Positions 1 through 7,670 of a stretch of 22,863 bases of DNA are shown here, piece after piece (position 1 is the stretch's first letter; the number at the start of each line of letters is the position of its first letter). This stretch comes from Clostridiales bacterium (GTDB lineage Bacteria; Bacillota; Clostridia; Christensenellales; Aristaeellaceae), in contig SFOF01000031.1 of NCBI GenBank assembly GCA_004552515.1, forward strand, positions 1 to 22,863, in the 5' to 3' direction. The notes under the pieces were generated by a model that had not been told where the DNA came from, did not search any database, and worked only from the letters and a program-made list of their open reading frames with translations. The position numbers and the translations under genes were made by a program.

Positions 1-267
1 GTGCTCAAGGAAGTGCCGCCCTACTGCACAGTGGTCGGCAATCCCGGTCGCGTGGTGCGCATGGGCGAAAAGAAAGTGGAGATCGATCTCGATCAGGTGC
101 ATCTGCCCGATCCGGTCAAGGAACGCATACTCTCGCTCACCGCGCGCGTGGACGAGCTGGAAAAGTGCATGGGCTGCGCGTCGTGTGAAAAATGCCCGGA
201 CTGCAGCGAAAAGGAAACGTGCGCACGCCGCGCGATGAAGGAGGAAAACCGCAATGAAGATCTATAA
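1..267 (+). CDS. cysE: Serine O-acetyltransferase, C-terminal part (5' end outside window)
   Basis: This is the end of serine acetyltransferase, which makes O-acetylserine from serine and acetyl-CoA, the first step of cysteine synthesis in the cytoplasm. Only the last 88 codons are visible and the frame is open to the window edge, so the GTG at base 1 is not taken as the start. The first ~22 residues (VLKEVPPYCTVVGNPGRVV) match the final coil of the left-handed beta-helix and closing loop typical of CysE. After it comes an acidic helical stretch and then an unusual tail with six cysteines in about 19 residues (CMGC, then C, C, C and C at spacings of 2 to 5). The stop lies 14 bases inside cysS, so the two genes are translationally coupled. 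The cysE-cysS order is known in Firmicutes. Family call is strong; the role of the cysteine tail is unknown. Confidence 0.85.
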   Translation: MLKEVPPYCTVVGNPGRVVRMGEKKVEIDLDQVHLPDPVKERILSLTARVDELEKCMGCASCEKCPDCSEKETCARRAMKEENRNEDL

Positions 268-1705
268 CAGCCTCACCCGCACGAAGGAGGAATTCGTGCC
301 CAACCACCCCGACATCGTGAAGATGTACACCTGCGGCCCCACTGTGTATCACTTCGCGCACATCGGCAATCTGCGCAGCTACATCATGGAGGACATTCTG
401 GAAAAATACCTGCGCTATGCGGGCTATAACGTCAAGCGCGTGATGAACATCACCGACGTGGGCCATCTGACCTCCGACGCGGACGAGGGCGAGGACAAGA
501 TGCTCAAGGGCGCGCGCCGCGAGCACAAGACGGTCATGGAGATCGCGAAATTCTATACCGACGCGTTCTTCGCCGACTGCGAGAAGCTCAACATCAAGCG
601 CCCCGATGTGGTTGAGCCGGCGACGCACTGCATCGACGACTACATCCGCATCATTACAAAGCTGCTGGACACCGGCTATGCCTATCAGGCGGGCGGCAAC
701 GTCTATTTCGACACCTCGAAGCTGGAAAAGTATTTCGTGTTCAACGATTTCAGCGAGGAGGATCTGGCCGTCGGCGTGCGCGAGGGCGTCGAAGAGGACG
801 AGAACAAGCGCAACAAGAACGACTTCGTGCTCTGGTTCACCAAGTCGAAATTCGAGGATCAGGCGCTCAAGTGGGATTCGCCGTGGGGCGTGGGCTATCC
901 GGGCTGGCACATCGAGTGCTCCGCCATATCGATGAGGCACCTGGGCGGGGATCTGGACATCCACTGCGGCGGCATCGACAACGCCTTCCCGCACCACACC
1001 AACGAGATCGCGCAGTCCGAGGCCTATCTGGGACACAAGTGGTGCAACTACTGGATGCACGTGCGCCATCTCAACACCGCCGGCGGCAAGATGTCCAAGT
1101 CGAAGGGCGAGTTCCTCACCGTGTCGCTGCTCGAGGAAAAGGGCTACGATCCGCTGGCCTACCGCCTGTTCTGCCTGCAGAGCCATTACCGCCGCAATCT
1201 CGTCTTCTCCTGGGAGAATCTCGACAACGCGCAGGGCGCTTACAACAAGCTGATCGCCAAAATCGCCGCGCTCGACCCGAATCAGGGCGAAATCGATGAA
1301 AGCGTGCTTTCCGCGCTGGACGAAAAGTTCCGCGCCGCGCTGGACAACGACCTCAACACCTCGCTGGCCGTGACCGCCGTGTACGACGCGCTCAAGGCCG
1401 ATACGAGCGATAGGACGAAGCTCGCCGCCGTCGCGCGGTTCGACACGGTGCTGGGGCTTGACCTCATCGCCAGGGCCGATAAGCGCCGCGAGGAGCTGAA
1501 GAAGCAGGCCGCCGAGGTCAAAACGCAGGCTGTCGCGTTCGAGGGCTGCGAGCCGGATCCGGAGATCGAAAAGCTGGTGGAGGAGCGCGCCGCCGCCAAG
1601 AAGGCCAAGAACTTCGCCGAGGCCGACCGCATCCGCGGCGAGCTGACCGCGCGCGGCTATGCCGTGATCGACACGGCGAACGGCCCCGTGGTCAAAAGAG
1701 CGTAA
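254..1705 (+). CDS. cysS: Cysteinyl-tRNA synthetase
   Basis: Class I aminoacyl-tRNA synthetase that charges tRNA-Cys with cysteine. The 483-residue length is normal for bacterial CysS. Visible signatures: CGPTVY with zinc ligand Cys27, the HIGH-type motif HIGN at 36-39, further zinc ligands Cys222 (in HIECS), His247 (in AFPHH) and Glu251, and the KMSKS loop at 279-283. The helical DALR-type domain follows, and the C-terminus has the usual EERAAAKKAKNFAEADRIR helix that recognises the tRNA. Start ATG 254 is preceded by AAGGAGG at 238-244, inside the end of cysE, giving a 14-base overlap and likely coupled translation. A strong terminator follows 15 bases after the stop. No oddities in the catalytic residues. 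Confidence 0.97.
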   Translation: MKIYNSLTRTKEEFVPNHPDIVKMYTCGPTVYHFAHIGNLRSYIMEDILEKYLRYAGYNVKRVMNITDVGHLTSDADEGEDKMLKGARREHKTVMEIAKFYTDAFFADCEKLNIKRPDVVEPATHCIDDYIRIITKLLDTGYAYQAGGNVYFDTSKLEKYFVFNDFSEEDLAVGVREGVEEDENKRNKNDFVLWFTKSKFEDQALKWDSPWGVGYPGWHIECSAISMRHLGGDLDIHCGGIDNAFPHHTNEIAQSEAYLGHKWCNYWMHVRHLNTAGGKMSKSKGEFLTVSLLEEKGYDPLAYRLFCLQSHYRRNLVFSWENLDNAQGAYNKLIAKIAALDPNQGEIDESVLSALDEKFRAALDNDLNTSLAVTAVYDALKADTSDRTKLAAVARFDTVLGLDLIARADKRREELKKQAAEVKTQAVAFEGCEPDPEIEKLVEERAAAKKAKNFAEADRIRGELTARGYAVIDTANGPVVKRA

Positions 1706-1720
1706 CTGAAAACGGACAAA

Positions 1721-1768
1721 GGGGACGGCGCTTCCGTCGGACGGACGAAGCGCCGCCCCCTCTTTTTT
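1721..1768 (+). terminator. Intrinsic terminator of cysE-cysS
   Basis: A long GC-rich stem (arms about 1721-1738 and 1743-1760, with two small bulges) is followed by CTCTTTTTT. It ends the cysE-cysS transcript. Confidence 0.85.
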
Positions 1769-2043
1769 GCGGCCGACAGCGCTATAAATTCCTCAGGCTG
1801 GCCGCGGGTTATGAGAAAGAGCCTTGGCAAAGGCCATGGAGCCATATGACGGGCGTGGTTTCACAGGGACACGGCAATATGATAATGTGCAAGGGACGAA
1901 AGAAGATTCAGCGAATCCTCCGAGCGGGGGATTTGCAAAGCGGAGAGTGCGGGGACAGCTCTTTTTGCGTCCAAATGTCCGTTCAATGGGCGGCGTGATT
2001 GCGCGCGGCGGTGGATTTTGTGCCGGTTCTGTAAAAATGCGCG
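1769..2043. other. Gene-free stretch with structured, repeat-like sequence
   Basis: Between the cysS terminator and the next promoter no convincing gene is visible. The reading frame of the next gene is open backwards to 1824, but the codons look unlike coding sequence and the promoter lies downstream of them. A clear hairpin occupies 1911-1936: arms GCGAATCCTCC and GGGGGATTTGC pair over 11 positions, allowing two G-U pairs, around a 4-base loop. A second possible pairing joins GCAAA at 1935-1939 with TTTGC near 1974-1978. The stretch resembles the intergenic repeats that produce spurious short proteins in clostridial genomes, but that is from memory and could not be tested here. Confidence 0.4.
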
Positions 2044-2072
2044 TTGACATTTGCCGCGCGATCCGATATAGT
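2044..2072 (+). promoter_or_regulatory. Housekeeping promoter of the glycoside hydrolase-like gene
   Basis: TTGACA at 2044-2049, a 17-base spacer and TATAGT at 2067-2072. The predicted start of transcription is near 2079, about 50 bases before the chosen start codon. A hairpin (GGCA 2076-2079 and GGGC 2082-2085 pairing with GCCC 2091-2094 and TGCC 2097-2100) sits right at the 5' end of the message. Confidence 0.8.
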
Positions 2073-2129
2073 GAGGGCATGGGGCGAAAAGCCCGGTGCC
2101 GTTCATATTGCAGCGAAAGGGAGATGACC

Positions 2130-4307
2130 ATGAACAGCGGAACCATCATTTTGGAAAACAAATCGTTCCGGCTGACCGTCGGCGAGGACGCGATCGTCAG
2201 GAGCCTGATCGTCAGGGAGACGAATACGGAGTGTCTTCGGCAGGGCGAGGAGATCGCGCTGTTTTCCGTGACGCAGGAGCGCCCCTTCAACAACGAGGTC
2301 AAGCTCGCGCATCCCAACAAGCGCACGACCTGCCAGGCCAACCGCATCCGCCGCGAGGGGAACGCGCTGATCGTCAATTTTGAGATCGTTCCGGTCGAGG
2401 CGGTGATCGACGTGAAGGAAGCGGACGATTACATCGCCTTTGCGCTGACCGGCTTCAACGTGCGTTCTGAGCACTACGACAACCTGAAGATGGACAAGCC
2501 GCCGGTGTCGGAGCTGAGGCTTCTTCAGCTGCCGGTCATGAATCGCGCGCATTTCGGCGAATGGCTGAACGTCAGCTGGGACGAGCGGGCCGCCGTGAAC
2601 GTGCTGGCCGCCTCGCCCTATGCGATCGTCGATTCCGAGCGCCGGAAGGGCTATCGCGTCATGACCGCCGACGTGCGGCGCGATTTGAAGCTCAAAAATT
2701 GCGCCGCCGCACTGATCGCCGTGCCCGCCGCGCGCCTGATGGACGCGATCGACCGCTTTGAGCGCGATTACAATCTGCCGCTGGGCGTAGAGAGCCGCCG
2801 CGGGGCGAAGATCAATGCCTCGGCCTATCACTCGGGCAGCATTACGCCGCTCAATGTGGACGAGCATATCAAATACGCCAAAATGGGCGGCTTCCGCATG
2901 ATGCTGATCTACTACACCTCCATTTTTAAGGAGGAGGGCGGCTACAGCTATAACGGCAATTACGATTACCGCGACGAATATCCGAACGGCGCGGCCGATC
3001 TCACGGCCATGCTCGAGCGCATTAAGGCGAATGGCATCACGCCCGGGCTGCACTTTCTGCAGACGCACATCGGACTGAAGAGCCGCTATGTCACGCCCGT
3101 GGCCGATCACCGGCTGCACATGACGCGCCTGTTTACGCTCGCGCGGCCGCTGGGGCTGGACGATAAAACTGTGTACGTCGAGGAAAATCCCGAAAGCGCG
3201 GCGATGGATCCGGCCTGCCGCATCCTGAAGTTCGGCGGCGAGCTGATTTCGTACGAGGGCTACAATGACGAATATCCCTATCATTTTTACGGCTGTAAGC
3301 GCGGTCATCTGGACACAAATGTTATAACGCATCCGCTGGGCGAGATCGGAGGCACGCTGGACGTGAGCGAGTTTGGCGGCAGCAGCTGCTATCTCGATCA
3401 GAACAGCAGCCTGCAGGACGAAATCGCGGACAAGCTGGCGGCGGCGTATAACTGCGGCTTCGAGTTTGTCTATTTCGACGGCTCGGAGGGCACCAACGCG
3501 CCCTTTGAGGTACACGTGCCGAATGCGCAGTATCGCGTCTATAAGAAGCTGGGCAAAGCGCCGCTCTACACCGAGGGCGCGGCCAAGGCGCACTTCAGCT
3601 GGCACTTTTTGAGCGGCGGCAACGCCTTCGACGTGTTCCCGCCGCCCCGGTTCAAGGCGATGATCGACCGCTTCCCGGCGGAGGAAGCGCCCCGTATGCG
3701 CGAGGACTTTACGCGGCTCAACTTCGGCTGGTGGGGCTACTGGACGCCCGGCGAGAGCGAGGACACCGAGCCGGGCACGCAGCCCGATATGCTCGAATAC
3801 GGCGCGAGCCACGCCGCCGCGTGGGATTGCCCGGCTACCGTCATCACCAGCCTGGACAAATACCGCGCCCATCCGCGCACGAAGGACAACCTCGAGGTCA
3901 TTAGGCGCTGGGAGGACGTGCGCGAGACGCGTTGGCTCACCGACGCGCAGAAGGCGGCGCTGCGCGTGCCCGGCGACGAGTATATCCTGCTGATCAACGA
4001 GGAAAAGCGGTTCGAGCTGGTTCGCTACCATCAGATCACCGGCGATAAGCCCGGCGTCCGCGCGTTCGCGTTCGAGCGGCGGGGCGCGCGCTGGGTCGTG
4101 TACTGGCACACGTTCGGCGAGGGCGCGCTGACGCTGGCCGTCGACGATCCCACGCTGGAGGCGCGGGACGAGCTGTACGGCGCGCCCATCGCGATCGAGT
4201 GCGGCGCGGGCTTCGTGCGCCTGCCCGCCGGCGGTCGCCGCTATATCAGGACGGCGCTGCCTATGGAGGAAATCGCCGCGGCGTTCGAAGGGGCCGTTCT
4301 GGATTAA
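2130..4307 (+). CDS. Predicted intracellular TIM-barrel glycoside hydrolase-like protein
   Basis: I do not recognise a named family with certainty. The 725-residue protein has the layout of a retaining glycosidase resembling clan GH-D enzymes: an N-terminal beta-rich domain (about 1-225), a TIM barrel starting near Ile228 (INASAYHSG, then FRMMLIYYTS and GITPGLHFLQTHIG), and a C-terminal beta domain (about 610-725). VYFDGSEG with Asp450 and Glu453 lies at a barrel strand end and is the best candidate for a catalytic residue; YPYHFYGCKRG and LDQNSSLQDEIADKLA are other conserved-looking stretches. No signal peptide, so it probably acts on imported oligosaccharides. Start: ATG 2130 has AAAGGGAG ending 6 bases upstream; ATG 2124 two codons earlier is possible. 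Further upstream starts would precede the promoter. It stands alone between promoter and terminator. Hydrolase fold is fairly sure; substrate unknown. Confidence 0.7.
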   Translation: MNSGTIILENKSFRLTVGEDAIVRSLIVRETNTECLRQGEEIALFSVTQERPFNNEVKLAHPNKRTTCQANRIRREGNALIVNFEIVPVEAVIDVKEADDYIAFALTGFNVRSEHYDNLKMDKPPVSELRLLQLPVMNRAHFGEWLNVSWDERAAVNVLAASPYAIVDSERRKGYRVMTADVRRDLKLKNCAAALIAVPAARLMDAIDRFERDYNLPLGVESRRGAKINASAYHSGSITPLNVDEHIKYAKMGGFRMMLIYYTSIFKEEGGYSYNGNYDYRDEYPNGAADLTAMLERIKANGITPGLHFLQTHIGLKSRYVTPVADHRLHMTRLFTLARPLGLDDKTVYVEENPESAAMDPACRILKFGGELISYEGYNDEYPYHFYGCKRGHLDTNVITHPLGEIGGTLDVSEFGGSSCYLDQNSSLQDEIADKLAAAYNCGFEFVYFDGSEGTNAPFEVHVPNAQYRVYKKLGKAPLYTEGAAKAHFSWHFLSGGNAFDVFPPPRFKAMIDRFPAEEAPRMREDFTRLNFGWWGYWTPGESEDTEPGTQPDMLEYGASHAAAWDCPATVITSLDKYRAHPRTKDNLEVIRRWEDVRETRWLTDAQKAALRVPGDEYILLINEEKRFELVRYHQITGDKPGVRAFAFERRGARWVVYWHTFGEGALTLAVDDPTLEARDELYGAPIAIECGAGFVRLPAGGRRYIRTALPMEEIAAAFEGAVLD

Positions 4308-4316
4308 TCATTTCAT

Positions 4317-4359
4317 GAGCGCCCGTCCATGCGAAAGAGGCGTGGGCGGGCGCTCTTTT
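4317..4359 (+). terminator. Intrinsic terminator of the glycoside hydrolase-like gene
   Basis: A 16-pair stem (4317-4332 with 4340-4355, a few G-U pairs) closes a short loop and is followed by TTTT. It begins 10 bases after the stop codon. Confidence 0.9.
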
Positions 4360-4451
4360 CGAAGCCCTCGATCCGGTGCGCGCCCTGACGAAAAAGCCGC
4401 CTGCGCCTGAAGCGCTTTCCATTTTTGGAACGCCCTCTTGTAAAATCAGCA

Positions 4452-4480
4452 TTGAGATTCGGCGCGTCCTGTGCTATAAT
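4452..4480 (+). promoter_or_regulatory. Strong extended -10 promoter of the FAD oxidoreductase gene
   Basis: TTGAGA at 4452-4457, a 17-base spacer and a perfect TATAAT at 4475-4480 preceded by TGC (extended -10). The inverted repeat AAAGGC-AA-GCCTTT at 4483-4496 covers the expected transcription start and may be an operator. The untranslated leader is about 128 bases. The rest of the interval from the preceding terminator holds no gene. Confidence 0.82.
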
Positions 4481-4614
4481 GCAAAGGCAAGCCTTTCCGA
4501 GCCTGACCGGTGGCGGGGCGGCTGAATCCGGGGCGTATGCTTCCTGAAAAAACGGCGATATTTGCCTTAAAACACAGTCCGAATGAGAACAGGACGCTGA
4601 AAAGGAGCGACGAT

Positions 4615-7515
4615 ATGGCGAGGATTGCGATACTGGGCGGCGGGCTGGCCGGCTGGGCGCTGGCGATTGCGGCGGCGCGGGCGGGGCATACCGCCGTGCT
4701 GGCCGAGCGGCGCACGGACGTGGCCTGCGAGCTGACGGCGACCTGTCACAGCTGGCTGCAAAACGGCAAAAGCGGCCTTGAAATTCCCGCGCCCATCGGG
4801 GCGATGAAGAAATATTTCATGCAGAGCCTGCTGGACGAGGGCGTAGAGCCGCTGCTGATGGACGCGCCCGTCGGCGTGGCGATGAAGGACGGCTATGCGG
4901 TCGGCGCGGTGCTGGCCGGAAAATTCGGCGTGCACTATACCGCGGCCGACTGCGTGATCGACGCGACGGCGCAGGCCGTTTCGTCCGGCGCGGAGACGGG
5001 CGGAGAGGTTACCGCTGCGTTCACGTTCGAGTGCGGCCATATGCCCGCGCTGTATGAAGCGGCGCTGGAGATGCCCGCGTCCCTTAATCTGGAGGGCGAT
5101 CGCGTCGTTCTTCATCCGAGTCTGATTCCAGATGTGACGGCGGTCGAGTTTCGCCTGCGCGTTCCGGCGGCGGCGTCTCCCATCGAGCGGTCGCGGCAGG
5201 AGCTGGCCGCGCGCAATAAGGCGATCGCCGTGTTCCGCGCGCTGCGCGAAAGGACAGGGCTTGAGGGCATCGAAATGCGCTCCGCCGCGCCGGAAATGGC
5301 CGTGCCGGTCTGCGCCGCGCCGGAGAATATGCCCGCGGGCGTGAAGCGCTTTGCATGGGCGGGCGGTCTGGACGTTTCCACGCGCGATATTGAAGCGCTG
5401 CGCCGTAAGGCCGAGACGTTTATCGCCGATCTGGACGATCTGGAAGCGCTTTGCGGCGAACCGGACGAGCTGCTGCTGTCCGGGCGCAGCGTGCGCGCGT
5501 TTTCGCTGGGCGCGGCGGGCGCTCTGCCGCAGGGACTGAGACCCGTGCACATCGACTGGGCGAAGAGCGGCCTTCCCGCGCTGGATGCGGACGCGATCGT
5601 GGCGGGCGCGGGCACGTCGGGTATGCCGGCGGCCATAGCGCTTTTGGAAGAAAATGTCAAAACGGCGGTGATCGAGCCGTATTATCAGCCGGGCGGCACG
5701 CGGACGCTGGGACGCGTTCACGGCCACTATCACGGCAACCGCGCCGGCATGGACAGGCGGCTCAACGACGAGGTGGCCGCGCTGTCGGACACGCTGCGTG
5801 AAAAGGGGAATCTGGGCGACGGCAATGCGCGCGAGCTGCTCTACGGGCGTTATCTTGAGAAGGAAAGCTGCCTGCCGCTGATGGGGAGCATGGTCTGCGG
5901 CGCGTGGACGGAGGGCGGCGCGTTCCGCGGCGCGGCGATCGCGTCCGACTGGGGGCTGTCGCTCGTCAAGGCGCGCGTGATCGTCGATACGACCTCGGAC
6001 GCGGACGCGGCAGTGTTTGCGGGGGCGAAGTACGATTTCGGCGACCCGCGCGACGGCAGCGTTATGACCAACGGCCAGTGGGGCGATTCGGCGACCGCGC
6101 TGTCCGACTTTACTTATTCCTGCTGGAAGCGCGATTTCGACATGATCGACAACGACGATTACGCCGATCTGCTGCGCGCCCAGTATGCGGCGCACGCGCG
6201 CAACAGCAATGTGGACTTTTCGCCGATCAATACCATGCGCGAAAGCCGCCGCGTCCATGGCCGCTATACGCTCACGCTGAGCGACGTGCTGCTCGAAAGG
6301 TCGTTTGACGATACCGTGGCGCTGGGCTATACGCCCTACGACACGCACGGGCGCGGCTCGTCGGCGCTGGTGGTGATGGGGCTTGTCCACAACGGCGCGC
6401 ATCCGCTGACCGCGCGCGTCCCCTACCGCTGCTTCCTGCCCGAGGGGCTTGAGGGCGTGCTGGTGGGCGGCAAGAGCCTGTCGGCCACGCGCGACGCGTC
6501 CAGCCTGTGCCGCATGAACGCCGATGTGGAGAACACGGGCTATGCGCTCGGTCTGGCCGCGGCCATGGCGGTGAAGGAGCGCTGTCTGCCCTCGCAGATC
6601 GACGTGAAGGCGCTGCACGGGCGGCTGATTCAGGACGACTGCCTGACGGAGGCCGAGCCGGCGCGCAACATCACCGCGGCCATGGCGGCGCGCGAGATGG
6701 AAGCGGGCAGCGAAGGCGCACTGGCGCACTGCATATTGCAGGACGCGTCCGAAATGCTGCCGCTGCTGCGCGCGATGGATACGCCGGCGTTTGCCGGAAA
6801 TCGCGACGCGCTCGATATGGCGCTGTGCCGCTTCGGCGATGAGCGCGGCGTGGAGGGCGTGCTGCGCCTGATGCGCGAGACGGGCGATCTGGACGACTGG
6901 AACAAAATGCGCTCGAGCACGGGCTACGGCCTGAAGTATAACTCCTTCACCGACGAAACCGCGCCCTACCATCGACTGAACCGCCTGATTACGCTTCTGG
7001 GAATGTCGGGCGACAGGCGCGCGCTCCCGGTGCTGATTGAGCTGACGCAGCGCGCTCATTCGGGCGGCGCGCCGGTCGAGGGCGAACGTCCCTATCACAA
7101 GAACCGGCTGGATACGCGCCGCGTACCGGGCTTTGAGCGAATCGCCGCGCTGTGCTTTGCACTTGAGCATATGGCCGATCCCACGGCCGAAAGCGCGCTG
7201 GAAAAGCTGCTGGAGAAGCCGTATGTGGGCGGCTATGTCCTGCATGACGCGCACGGCACGCCCGATTTTCCGATGAGCGGCTGGCTGGAGGTCGCCGTTT
7301 CCCGCACGCTGGCGCGCTGCGGCGGGCGAGCGGGCTATGAGCGGCTGGCCGAGTATGCGTCGGATGTGCGCGCGGTGCTTTCCCGCCATGCAAGGAGCGA
7401 ATTGTCCGAGCTGACCGGCTGCGACTATGGCGCGGACACGGCGGCCTGGAAGAAATGGATCGCCGCGCGGGAGACACTGCCCGTTAAGCCGTACGAGAGG
7501 ATTTGGATCGACTGA
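4615..7515 (+). CDS. FAD-dependent oxidoreductase with two Rossmann halves and a helical tail
   Basis: A 966-residue flavoprotein of the FAD_oxidored type. The N-terminus has a dinucleotide-binding GGGLAG at 8-13 with a following ERR at the end of strand 2. A second, better conserved binding site, AGAGTSGMPAA near 330-340, is followed by PGGTRTLGRVHGHYHG, the usual flavin-contacting stretch of this family, and by a closing segment (TGYALGLAAAMAVKE, about 641-655). From about 690 to the end the protein is all-helical with HEAT-like repeats (RRALPVLIELTQ, ESALEKLLEKP). There is no signal peptide or membrane segment. Start: ATG 4615 has AAAGGAG at 4601-4607; the frame is open further upstream to 4510, but lacks a binding site there. 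Redox chemistry on a carbohydrate-derived substrate is an inference from the neighbours (glycosidase before, PHP enzyme after). The duplication of the nucleotide-binding fold in one chain is unusual. Confidence 0.8.
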   Translation: MARIAILGGGLAGWALAIAAARAGHTAVLAERRTDVACELTATCHSWLQNGKSGLEIPAPIGAMKKYFMQSLLDEGVEPLLMDAPVGVAMKDGYAVGAVLAGKFGVHYTAADCVIDATAQAVSSGAETGGEVTAAFTFECGHMPALYEAALEMPASLNLEGDRVVLHPSLIPDVTAVEFRLRVPAAASPIERSRQELAARNKAIAVFRALRERTGLEGIEMRSAAPEMAVPVCAAPENMPAGVKRFAWAGGLDVSTRDIEALRRKAETFIADLDDLEALCGEPDELLLSGRSVRAFSLGAAGALPQGLRPVHIDWAKSGLPALDADAIVAGAGTSGMPAAIALLEENVKTAVIEPYYQPGGTRTLGRVHGHYHGNRAGMDRRLNDEVAALSDTLREKGNLGDGNARELLYGRYLEKESCLPLMGSMVCGAWTEGGAFRGAAIASDWGLSLVKARVIVDTTSDADAAVFAGAKYDFGDPRDGSVMTNGQWGDSATALSDFTYSCWKRDFDMIDNDDYADLLRAQYAAHARNSNVDFSPINTMRESRRVHGRYTLTLSDVLLERSFDDTVALGYTPYDTHGRGSSALVVMGLVHNGAHPLTARVPYRCFLPEGLEGVLVGGKSLSATRDASSLCRMNADVENTGYALGLAAAMAVKERCLPSQIDVKALHGRLIQDDCLTEAEPARNITAAMAAREMEAGSEGALAHCILQDASEMLPLLRAMDTPAFAGNRDALDMALCRFGDERGVEGVLRLMRETGDLDDWNKMRSSTGYGLKYNSFTDETAPYHRLNRLITLLGMSGDRRALPVLIELTQRAHSGGAPVEGERPYHKNRLDTRRVPGFERIAALCFALEHMADPTAESALEKLLEKPYVGGYVLHDAHGTPDFPMSGWLEVAVSRTLARCGGRAGYERLAEYASDVRAVLSRHARSELSELTGCDYGADTAAWKKWIAARETLPVKPYERIWID

Positions 7516-7670
7516 CGAGCGGACGGAGGGCTTTCGTCCGGGATTGCGCGGCAAAGCGGCTCGAAATGGGAAGCGCGGAAGACGCCGTTCGTCAGGCTGG
7601 ATAAGGGAATTGGGAGCGACTGCGGCGCGCTGTCACAGGCCGCGCGGTTATTTGAGGAGGGTATTTTATC

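Noticed and set aside
137..1186. A 349-codon open frame antisense to cysS
   Set aside because: It overlaps a well-conserved cysS gene completely and has no motif or binding site.
1824..2129. Longer N-terminus for the hydrolase-like protein
   Set aside because: The frame is open, but the TTGACA-TATAGT promoter at 2044-2072 lies inside it and the only good binding site is before 2124/2130.
1793..2377. A possible small gene on the - strand in the cysS-hydrolase gap
   Set aside because: It extends well into the hydrolase gene and resembles spurious proteins read from intergenic repeats. No promoter or binding site was seen.
7520..7540. Hairpin after the FAD gene as a terminator
   Set aside because: The stem is only six pairs and no U-tract follows, so read-through into the PHP gene is likelier.
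4567..7554. A 995-codon open frame antisense to the FAD oxidoreductase
   Set aside because: The product is full of Arg, Ala, His and Gln with no domain; the sense strand has the FAD motifs, a promoter and a ribosome binding site.
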